Position numbers and translations under genes: made by a program. From CG2-30-68-42 sp037440385 (GTDB taxonomy: Bacteria > Pseudomonadota > Gammaproteobacteria > Burkholderiales > Rhodocyclaceae), in NCBI GenBank assembly GCA_037440385.1, contig JBBIUI010000060.1:1-14202 (forward strand): DNA of 14,202 nucleotides. The letters are read 5' to 3'. A model generated the notes under the pieces. The model saw only the letters and a program-made list of their open reading frames with translations. It ran no database searches and was not told the DNA's origin. Shown in pieces: positions 6,818 through 13,524 of this stretch; within the stretch, counting starts at the first letter, position 1, and each line of letters begins with the position of its first letter.

Positions 6818-8671
6818 ATGCCGAACTACCGATCGAGGACTTCCACCCATGGCCGCAACATGGCCGGAGCGCGCGCGCTGTGGCGTGCGACCGGCGTCGC
6901 GGAGGGCGACTTCGGCAAGCCGATCATCGCGGTGGCGAACAGCTTCACGCAGTTCGTCCCCGGACATGTCCACCTGAAGGACCTCGAGCGTGAGCGGGCT
7001 CGCGAGATCGAGGCGGCCGGCGGCATCGCCAAGGAATTCGACACGATCGCGATCGACGACGGCATCGCGATGGGCCACGGCGGCATGCTCTATTCGCTGC
7101 CTTCGCGCGAGCTGATCGCCGATTCGGTCGAGTACATGGTCAATGCGCACACGGCGGATGCGCTGGTGTGCATCAGCAACTGCGACAAGATCACCCCGGG
7201 GATGCTGATGGCGGCCATGCGGCTGAACATCCCGGCGGTGTTCGTCTCGGGCGGGCCGATGGAGGCGGGCAAGGTCGATTGGCGCGGGCAGGCGCGCGCG
7301 GTCGATCTGATCGACGCGATGATCGAGGCGGGCGATGCGCGCAACAGCGACGAGGAGGTCGCCGCGATGGAACGCTCCGCGTGCCCGACCTGCGGCTCGT
7401 GCTCGGGCATGTTCACGGCCAACTCGATGAACTGCCTGGCCGAGGCGCTCGGCCTCGCACTGCCGGGCAACGGCACGCTGCTCGCCACCCATGCCGATCG
7501 CAGGCGTCTGTTCGTCGAGGCGGGGCGAGTGATCGTCGCCGCGGCGAAGGCGTGGTACGAGCGCGACGACGCTTCGGTGCTGCCGCGCTCGATCGCGACA
7601 CGCGAGGCGTTCGAGAATGCGATGAGCCTCGATGTCGCGATGGGCGGCTCGACCAACACGGTGCTGCATCTGCTGGCGATCGCGCGCGAGGGAGGAGTCG
7701 AGTTCACGATGGCCGACATCGACCGCATCTCGCGCCGCGTGCCCTGCCTGTGCAAGGTCGCACCTTCGACCCAGCAATACCACCTGGAGGACGTGCATCG
7801 GGCGGGCGGCGTCATGGGCATCCTCGCCGAGCTCGATCGCGCGGGACTCGTCCATGCCGGCGTCGGCACGATCCACGCACCGACGCTCGCCCGCGCGCTG
7901 GCGCACTGGGACGTGACGATTACCTCCGATGCGAAGGTGCGCGAGTTCTACCGCGCCGCGCCGGGTGGCGTGCCCACGCAGCAGGCGTTCTCGCAGGATC
8001 GCCGCTACGACGAGCCCGATCTCGACCGCGCCGCCGGCTGCATCCGCTCGGTCGAGCATGCCTACAGCCGCGATGGCGGGCTGGCGGTGCTGTACGGCAA
8101 CATCGCCCGCGAGGGCTGCATCGTCAAGACCGCCGGCGTCGATGCGAGCATCCTGACTTTCACCGGGCGCGCCCGCGTCACCGAGAGCCAGGAAGAGGCC
8201 GTCGAAAAGATCCTCGGCGACGAGATCCGGCCCGGCGACGTCGTCGTCGTGCGCTACGAGGGCCCGAGGGGCGGTCCCGGCATGCAGGAAGTATGTCGGA
8301 AACCCTGCTACCTCAAGTCCAAGGGCCTGGGCAAGCAGTGCGCGCTGCTCACCGACGGGCGCTTCTCGGGCGGCACCTCGGGACTGTCGATCGGTCACGC
8401 CTCGCCCGAAGCGGCAGAGGGAGGCGAGATCGCGCTCGTCGAGGAAGGCGACACGATCGCGATCGACATCCCCGGCCGGCGCATCCACCTCGCGGTGAGC
8501 GACGAGGTGCTCGACGCACGCCGCAAGGCGATGCAGGCGCGCGGTGCGGCGGCCTGGAAACCGGCCTCGCGCAACCGCGTCGTGTCGGCGGCGCTCCAGG
8601 CCTATGCCGCGATGACCACCAGCGCCGCGAACGGCGCGGTGCGCGACCTGTCGCAGATCGCCCGCCGGTAG
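6818..8671 (+). CDS. ilvD: Dihydroxy-acid dehydratase
   Basis: This 617-residue cytoplasmic enzyme dehydrates 2,3-dihydroxy-isovalerate and 2,3-dihydroxy-3-methylvalerate to the 2-oxo acids that precede valine, isoleucine and leucine. Length and numbering match E. coli IlvD (616 residues). C122 in NCDKITPGM and C195 in CGSCSGMFTANSMNC are the iron-sulfur ligands. The N-terminal stretch NSFTQFVPGHVHL has Gly where plant-type [2Fe-2S] enzymes have a third Cys, so this is the oxygen-sensitive E. coli type. DGRFSGGTSGLSIGH carries the conserved active-site Ser. The ATG at 6818 is preceded by GGAGAG (6808-6813). Residues 492-497 read VCRKPC where I expect something like MLYPTS. No leucine/valine leader-peptide attenuator is evident in the upstream spacer. 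The gene ends 16 bp before the convergent mgtE. Confidence 0.96.
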   Translation: MPNYRSRTSTHGRNMAGARALWRATGVAEGDFGKPIIAVANSFTQFVPGHVHLKDLERERAREIEAAGGIAKEFDTIAIDDGIAMGHGGMLYSLPSRELIADSVEYMVNAHTADALVCISNCDKITPGMLMAAMRLNIPAVFVSGGPMEAGKVDWRGQARAVDLIDAMIEAGDARNSDEEVAAMERSACPTCGSCSGMFTANSMNCLAEALGLALPGNGTLLATHADRRRLFVEAGRVIVAAAKAWYERDDASVLPRSIATREAFENAMSLDVAMGGSTNTVLHLLAIAREGGVEFTMADIDRISRRVPCLCKVAPSTQQYHLEDVHRAGGVMGILAELDRAGLVHAGVGTIHAPTLARALAHWDVTITSDAKVREFYRAAPGGVPTQQAFSQDRRYDEPDLDRAAGCIRSVEHAYSRDGGLAVLYGNIAREGCIVKTAGVDASILTFTGRARVTESQEEAVEKILGDEIRPGDVVVVRYEGPRGGPGMQEVCRKPCYLKSKGLGKQCALLTDGRFSGGTSGLSIGHASPEAAEGGEIALVEEGDTIAIDIPGRRIHLAVSDEVLDARRKAMQARGAAAWKPASRNRVVSAALQAYAAMTTSAANGAVRDLSQIARR

Positions 8672-8687
8672 GGCAGGCGGCGGCGCG

Positions 8688-10145
8688 TCAGCCGAGCCAG
8701 CCCAGGCGCTGGAACACGGTGGCCAGCCCGAGGAAGATGAAGAATCCGCCGCTGTCGGTGACCGCGGTGATCATCACGCTGGAGCCCACCGCCGGGTCGC
8801 CGCCCAGGCGAGCGCGGGCGAGCGGGATGCCCACGCCCATCGTGGCCGCGAGCAGCAGGTTCAGGATCATGGCCAGCGTCATGACGGCGCCCAGCGGCGG
8901 ACTCGCGTACAGCCACCATGCGATCAGTCCCAGCAGCCCGCCCCAGATGATGCCGTTGAGCAGCGCGACCGCCATCTCCTTGCGGAACAGTGCGCGCGCC
9001 TGATCGGCCTGTATCTGGCCGAGCGCCATCGCGCGCACGATCAGCGTGATGGTCTGGTTGCCCGAATTGCCGCCTATGCCCGCCACGATGGGCATCAGCG
9101 CCGCGAGCGCGACCAGCTTCTCGATCGAGGACTCGAACGCGCCGATCACGCGCGAGGCGATGAAGGCGGTCACGAGGTTGATCGCCAGCCACGACCAGCG
9201 GTTGCGCAGCGAGTGCCACACCGACGCGAAGATGTCCTCCTCCTCGCGCAGGCCGGCCTGAGAGAGCAGCTCGTTGTCGGACTCCTCGCGGATGAAGTCG
9301 ACCACGGCATCGACGCTGACACGTCCCAGCATGCGATGCTGCGAGTCGACCACCGGAGCCGAGACGAGGTCGTAGCGCTCGAAGGCCTGGGCCGCGGATT
9401 CGGCTTCGTCCTCCGGATGCAGCGCGAGCACCTCCGTGCTCATCACCGCCGAGACCTCGGCATCCGGATCGCTGACGAGCAGCCGGTCGAGCGGCAGCGT
9501 GCCGCGCAGGTGCTCCTCGCGATCGACGACGAAGAGCTGGTCGGTGTGATCCGGCAGTTCGTCGAAGCGGCGCAGGTAGCGCAGCACCACTTCCAGCGTG
9601 ACGTCCTCGCGCACCGTGACCATGTCGAAGTCCATCAGCGCGCCGACCGAGTCCTCGGGATAGGACAGCGCCGCGCGAAGCTGCGTGCGCTCCTGCGGAT
9701 CGAGCGAACGGAACAGATCCTCGACGACTTCCCTGGGCAGGTCCGGTGCGAGGTCGGCGATCTCGTCGGTGTCGAGCTGTCCGGCGGCCGCGACCAGCTC
9801 GTTCGGGTCCATCGCCTCGATCAGCGCTTCGCGCACCGCATCCGAGACCTCGAGCAGGATCTCGCCGTCGCGCTCGGCCTTGACCAGATCCCAGACGAAC
9901 AGCCGCTCGTCGGGAGGAAGCGCCTCGAGGATGTAGGCGACGTCGGCCGGGTGCAGGGCGTCGAGCTTCTTGCGCAGCTCGGCCATGTGCTGGCGTTGCA
10001 GCAGCGTCTCGACCTGCTCGTGGCGAGGCATCTCCTGGCGGCGCACGAGTTCCTCGACCGCCTTGTGGCGCGCGAGCAGCGCAAGTACGTCGCGCAGGTG
10101 CTGCTGGACGTCCTCGCTCTGCCGGACCGATTCCGCCTCGACCAT
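8688..10145 (-). CDS. mgtE: Magnesium transporter MgtE
   Basis: This is a 485-residue inner-membrane Mg2+ channel/transporter gated by cytoplasmic Mg2+. The acidic N domain of alpha-helical repeats (about residues 10-165, with HPADVAYILEALPPDERL and PREVVEDLFRSLDP) is followed by two CBS domains (about 168-300). A linker helix and five transmembrane segments (about 318-485) complete it. The pore signature GIGGNSGNQT is at about 356-365. D464 in AVTDSGGFFIF corresponds to the pore Asp of the last helix in the Thermus protein. All parts are present at normal family length, with about 30 extra N-terminal residues. The ATG at 10145 has only a weak GGGA-type ribosome-binding site. It lies downstream of the secretion operon on the same strand but 176 bp away with its own -10 box, so it is probably a separate unit. 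Confidence 0.95.
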   Translation of the reverse strand: MVEAESVRQSEDVQQHLRDVLALLARHKAVEELVRRQEMPRHEQVETLLQRQHMAELRKKLDALHPADVAYILEALPPDERLFVWDLVKAERDGEILLEVSDAVREALIEAMDPNELVAAAGQLDTDEIADLAPDLPREVVEDLFRSLDPQERTQLRAALSYPEDSVGALMDFDMVTVREDVTLEVVLRYLRRFDELPDHTDQLFVVDREEHLRGTLPLDRLLVSDPDAEVSAVMSTEVLALHPEDEAESAAQAFERYDLVSAPVVDSQHRMLGRVSVDAVVDFIREESDNELLSQAGLREEEDIFASVWHSLRNRWSWLAINLVTAFIASRVIGAFESSIEKLVALAALMPIVAGIGGNSGNQTITLIVRAMALGQIQADQARALFRKEMAVALLNGIIWGGLLGLIAWWLYASPPLGAVMTLAMILNLLLAATMGVGIPLARARLGGDPAVGSSVMITAVTDSGGFFIFLGLATVFQRLGWLG

Positions 10146-10181
10146 GGTTGTTTCCCGCGGGCGCAGGACGACAAAGGGCCG

Positions 10182-10187
10182 ATTGTA
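10182..10187 (-). promoter_or_regulatory. Predicted -10 box (TACAAT) for mgtE
   Basis: On the minus strand CCCTTACAATCGG contains a near-consensus -10 about 37 bp before the mgtE ATG. It predicts a leader of about 30 nt, too short for a magnesium riboswitch. No -35 match is seen at 16-18 bp. Confidence 0.45.
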
Positions 10188-10224
10188 AGGGTTTTGCCAG
10201 TGCGGGATCCGGGTCGGTCCGGCA

Positions 10225-10263
10225 GCGCGATCGCGCAGGCCGCGACGGCGCCGTCGCCGCGGC
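10225..10263. terminator. GC palindromes downstream of the translocator gene, possible terminator
   Basis: Two perfect palindromes stand side by side: GCGCGATCGCGC at 10225-10236 and GCGACGGCGCCGTCGC at 10242-10257. The second extends to an outer stem of GCCGCG (10239-10244) with CGCGGC (10258-10263), separated by a 3-nt bulge. They lie about 60 bp beyond the stop of the minus-strand secretion operon and upstream of the mgtE promoter, a sensible place for a terminator. There is no T-rich tract, so a standard intrinsic terminator is not demonstrated. A protein-binding palindrome is the alternative. Confidence 0.3.
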
Positions 10264-10321
10264 AGCGACGCCCGGCGCGAGCGCTTCGGCTATCGCGCGC
10301 AGGGCGCCACGCCTGCGGAAT

Positions 10322-11914
10322 TCAGAACCGGTAGAACAGCGCGACGTGCAGCCTGGTGTGGCCGGAATCGGTGCCGCCGGCGACCCCGTTCAGCACATAG
10401 GCATAGTCGGCGGTCACGTCGAGCCGGCTCCTCCAGTTCCAGCGCAGTCCGGCGCCGAGGCTGGCGACGCGCTCCACCGACTGGCTGCCGGGAACCGCGA
10501 TCGTCAGAGTGCGCGCGCCCTCGTCGAAGAATGCGAGCGGCTGGATGTCCCGCACGCGCGGCGTCAGCAGTTCCAGCGACAGCGTGTAGCCGCGGTCGCC
10601 CGCGATCTCGCGCTCTTGCAGGCCGCGCACCGAAAAGGCGCCGCCGATGCCGAACTGCTCCCCGGAGATCAGCGCGTTGCCGGAGTATTGCGTGCGCAGC
10701 CGGCCATTGACCGACCAGCCCGGCTTGAAGCCGTACGCGAGGTCCGCGCCGGCCCGCCACAGATCCCACTTGCGATCCGCGCCCGCGCGTGCCGCGCCGT
10801 AGCGGTCGTCCCCGTTGGCGGCGCCGCCCGGCAGGTTCGACGCGTACTCGGCATACAGCGTCGCATTGCCCCAGGCCGGTTCGCTGCGCAACTGATAGCG
10901 CAGCGTCAGCGGTCGCGAGCCGACCGCAGTGCCGATCGGCGTGCCGCCGAACGCGATGCGGTTGTCGAAGTAGCGGTTCTCGATCGAGACCGAAGCGCTC
11001 TGGTTCAGTTGTCCCCAGCGCGGCAGCAGCTGGAGGTAGCGCAGCCCGAGGAAATCGCCCGAACCGCTCACGTCGAACACGCTGCCGATCCGACCGGAAT
11101 CGACCGTCGAGCGCGTATAGAAACCGGTCAGGTAGGCGCTTTGCGCGTACAGCGGAATCTGGTACTGCAGTGCGAACATCTCGACGTCCTGGATGTGATC
11201 CGGCGAGGTCGTGTAGACCGCCGTCAGGACATGGTCGCGGCCGAACAGGTTCGAGCGCTGGTGGCCGAGCGTCAGACGCGTCCGACCGGTGTCGCGGTTT
11301 CCGGTGTTGTTCAGCCCGGCGAAGGTCTGCGTCGGTTGCGTGTCCATCACCTGGATTTCGGCATCGAGCGCATCGGGCGCCGCGCTGCGCTTGAGCACGA
11401 GCTTGGCGCGCTTCGCCGGGTGCTCGTTGGCCGTGGCGAGCTGCCGGCCGAGTTCCCTCGTGTCGGGAGCGGTGCCGGGCTTCAGCGCGGGCAGGCTGGC
11501 GAGCACGTTCTCGGTGGAGAAATGCTGGTTGCCGGTGACCGTGACCCGATCGATGTTGAACCGCAGCACGCGCAGCACGACCACGCCGCCTTCGGGCTTT
11601 TGCGCCGGCACGATCACGCGGTGGAAACTGTGACCGCGCGCCCGGATCGCCTGTTCGAGCGCGCTCGCCGCGGCCTCGATCGTCGCCAGGTCGTGGTGCT
11701 CGCCCAGATGCGGCCTGAGCACCGCTTCCGTCTCGCGCTCCGGCAGCGGGTTGTCTCCCTCGATCGCGAAACGCGTGATGTCGAGCGTGAGCGTCGCCTG
11801 TTCCGCGGGCGGGGTCTGCGCCGGCACCGCGGAGGCAGCGATGAGGCCGGCGGCGGCGAGCATCGCCGCGGCGAGGTGTTTCCCGGCGCTGCGGCCGGAG
11901 GATCGCATCGTCAT
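10322..11914 (-). CDS. Two-partner secretion outer-membrane translocator (TpsB; FhaC/ShlB family)
   Basis: This 530-residue Omp85-superfamily porin exports a partner exoprotein across the outer membrane. A signal peptide (about 1-33, ending SAVPAQ) is followed by two periplasmic POTRA domains. The first is about 43-117, with AIRARGHSFHRVIVPAQ and GVVVLRVL; the second is about 118-190, with RVTVTGNQHFSTENVLASLP. A 16-strand-type beta-barrel runs from about 195 to the end. The lid-loop motif VRG is at 429-431 within FSVRGLQEREIAGDRGYTLS. The chain ends in aromatic YRF, the usual outer-membrane assembly signal. Only about 10 residues separate the signal peptide from POTRA1, so the plug helix of FhaC appears short or missing. 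The ATG at 11914 overlaps the stop of the FecR gene (ATGA), implying coupled translation; an in-frame ATG two codons later is an alternative start. Confidence 0.93.
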   Translation of the reverse strand: MTMRSSGRSAGKHLAAAMLAAAGLIAASAVPAQTPPAEQATLTLDITRFAIEGDNPLPERETEAVLRPHLGEHHDLATIEAAASALEQAIRARGHSFHRVIVPAQKPEGGVVVLRVLRFNIDRVTVTGNQHFSTENVLASLPALKPGTAPDTRELGRQLATANEHPAKRAKLVLKRSAAPDALDAEIQVMDTQPTQTFAGLNNTGNRDTGRTRLTLGHQRSNLFGRDHVLTAVYTTSPDHIQDVEMFALQYQIPLYAQSAYLTGFYTRSTVDSGRIGSVFDVSGSGDFLGLRYLQLLPRWGQLNQSASVSIENRYFDNRIAFGGTPIGTAVGSRPLTLRYQLRSEPAWGNATLYAEYASNLPGGAANGDDRYGAARAGADRKWDLWRAGADLAYGFKPGWSVNGRLRTQYSGNALISGEQFGIGGAFSVRGLQEREIAGDRGYTLSLELLTPRVRDIQPLAFFDEGARTLTIAVPGSQSVERVASLGAGLRWNWRSRLDVTADYAYVLNGVAGGTDSGHTRLHVALFYRF

Positions 11915-13524
11915 GGTTCGCAAATCTCGCTGCCAGGCTGGAGGAAGGGATCGACCGTCATCTCGAACAGCGGCACGGCCGACTCGTCGAACTCGTCCGG
12001 GATCGGGAACGGGTCGTCGAGCATGAAGCGCGGAATGCCGGCGAGCCGGATCGGCGTGCGCGTGCCGGCCGGGACGGCGCCCGCTTCGCTGTCGCCCAGA
12101 TCGATCGTGCTGTCGCCGATCAGCGAGACGTGGCCCTCGCGCACCCATACATAGAGGCCGGGCGCACCTTCCCGGAAGGCGCCGGTGCCGAACAGCGAAT
12201 CGAAGTCGATGTCGATGGCGTCGGGCCGCGGCGCCGGATTGTCGCGGATGAAGTCCGGCGTCTCCGGCAGCAGCACGAGCAGCTCGCGCGTCGGGTTGAA
12301 AAAGCCCGTCTTCGCGAGCGGCACCGGAAGCTGCTTGCCGTCCGCAGTCTCGATGTAGGCATCGCCCTCCCAGGTGGACAGGAACAGTCCGTCGCCGGCA
12401 TTGGGCAGCGGCTCGGGTGCCTGCGGCAGTTCGGCGCACTGCGGCGCCTTGCGTCCGCGGCGCATCGCCTCCTTCGCTTTCCCGACGCACGCCGGATCGA
12501 GCTGGCGCGGCGCAGCCTCGGGTGCCGGAGCGCCCTTGCCTTGCGCACAATAGCCGACGCACATCGCATCGACGCCGGTGCCGCGCACGCCTATCGTCGC
12601 GACCGCCGTGCGCAGCCGCACCGCGTTCGGGTCGCGCTTGCCGATCAGCCCGGTGATCGCTCGCACGGCGCCGCGCACGAGCCGCATCGCGAACTCGCCC
12701 GGCACCTCGCGATAGACCTCGACCTTGACATCGGTTTCCGCCTGCACCGTGACCTTGCTGTGGTCGCGGAACGCCACCACTGCGTGGGAGTCGGGCGCGG
12801 TGCGCACCGACTCGCCTTCATAGACCGGTGCACCCTGCACCACGTTGCGCGTCCTGCCTTCGGTGTCGACCGCGACCGCCTTGCCGCGCATGCGGGCGAC
12901 GCGCGCCACCGGCCGCTTGACTTTGCGCACCTTGTGCGAGCGTGCCGACCGCGCCGCGGGAGCGGAGGGCGCGGCAGCCTCGGGGGCCGCGGCGACGGCC
13001 TCGGGGGGCGGTGCCGGAGGCAGCGAGGCGAGTTCCGTCTCGCAGTCCAGATCGCAGAGCCGGGCGTCGAAGTCGGTGCCGCGCACGCCGATCGTCGCGG
13101 TCGGCGTAGCGAGCAGCACGCCGGCAGGATTGCGCTTGCCGATCAGGCCGGTGACCGCGCGCAGCCCTCCCTTGAGCAGCCGCAGCAGCGCGTTCTCCTC
13201 GCCGGCGTCGTGGCGATACCGGTCGATCGCGAAGGTCGTGCCGGAACGCAGCGTGTACTTCGCTCCGTCCTTGAGGCCGAGCACCGCGAAGCCGCGCCCG
13301 CCGGTGTGGATGACATCGCCCTCTCCGATGCGGTCTCCCTTGGCGAGGAAACGCGGCGCCGCGCCCGGACGCTGGGCGGTGGTGAGCCCCTGCGCGAAGA
13401 TGACGGTTCCCGCGTCCTGCGCCGTGGCGGTCGCCGCCGTTGCCGCACAGCCGATCCACAAGGCACAGCCGATCGCGAGCCGGCCGCCCCCGCGTACTCC
13501 ACCCGAAGCGAGTGTCAGCGGCAT
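11911..13524 (-). CDS. Exported protein with duplicated FecR domain
   Basis: This 537-residue protein is predicted to be periplasmic. It has an N-terminal signal peptide (about 15-36, GCALWIGCAATAATATAQ) and no later membrane segment. Two FecR-like domains lie at about 55-161 and 225-326. Each ends with the same pattern: TGLIGKR (125-131; 291-297), then ATIGVRGT (143-150; 309-316), then a CxxxC pair (C157/C161; C322/C326). The two copies are offset by exactly 166 residues. An Ala/Pro-rich then strongly basic linker (164-213) separates them. The tail (380-537) carries the usual FecR-protein ending (GLYVWVREGHVSL, PIRLAGIPRFMLDDPFPIP). The start at 13524 has a GGGAGA ribosome-binding site. The gene overlaps the upstream exoprotein gene by 10 bp and the downstream translocator gene by 4 bp. 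There is no adjacent sigma factor or anti-sigma context, so iron signalling is unlikely and the function is unknown. Confidence 0.88.
   Translation of the reverse strand: MPLTLASGGVRGGGRLAIGCALWIGCAATAATATAQDAGTVIFAQGLTTAQRPGAAPRFLAKGDRIGEGDVIHTGGRGFAVLGLKDGAKYTLRSGTTFAIDRYRHDAGEENALLRLLKGGLRAVTGLIGKRNPAGVLLATPTATIGVRGTDFDARLCDLDCETELASLPPAPPPEAVAAAPEAAAPSAPAARSARSHKVRKVKRPVARVARMRGKAVAVDTEGRTRNVVQGAPVYEGESVRTAPDSHAVVAFRDHSKVTVQAETDVKVEVYREVPGEFAMRLVRGAVRAITGLIGKRDPNAVRLRTAVATIGVRGTGVDAMCVGYCAQGKGAPAPEAAPRQLDPACVGKAKEAMRRGRKAPQCAELPQAPEPLPNAGDGLFLSTWEGDAYIETADGKQLPVPLAKTGFFNPTRELLVLLPETPDFIRDNPAPRPDAIDIDFDSLFGTGAFREGAPGLYVWVREGHVSLIGDSTIDLGDSEAGAVPAGTRTPIRLAGIPRFMLDDPFPIPDEFDESAVPLFEMTVDPFLQPGSEICEP
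12578..13178 (-). repeat. Intragenic duplication within the FecR-domain gene
   Basis: Segments at about 12578-12680 and 13076-13178 are similar at DNA as well as protein level. Examples are GTGCCGCGCACGCC at 13076 against the same word at 12578, and GCGCTTGCCGATCAG at 13132 against 12634. Both word pairs are exactly 498 bp (166 codons) apart, so the spacing is in frame. This is direct evidence for internal duplication of the FecR module, or for gene conversion keeping the two copies alike. Confidence 0.7.

Noticed and set aside
8291..8308. A frameshifted, inactive ilvD
   Set aside because: The frame is open and in register on both sides of the odd segment, so at most there is a local substitution.
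6773..8488. A 571-codon minus-strand frame across ilvD, and a long plus-strand frame at 7168-9003
   Set aside because: Both are shadows of ilvD, where every catalytic residue lies in the annotated frame. Their composition is Arg/Asp-biased and no family is recognisable.
10146..10321. A magnesium riboswitch ahead of mgtE
   Set aside because: The predicted -10 leaves a leader of only about 30 nt, and no M-box-like structure was recognised in the 176-bp gap.
11911..13524. FecR-domain protein as a classical FecR iron-signalling regulator
   Set aside because: No cytoplasmic anti-sigma domain, transmembrane helix, adjacent ECF sigma factor or TonB-dependent receptor is present; the protein has a signal peptide and two FecR domains instead.
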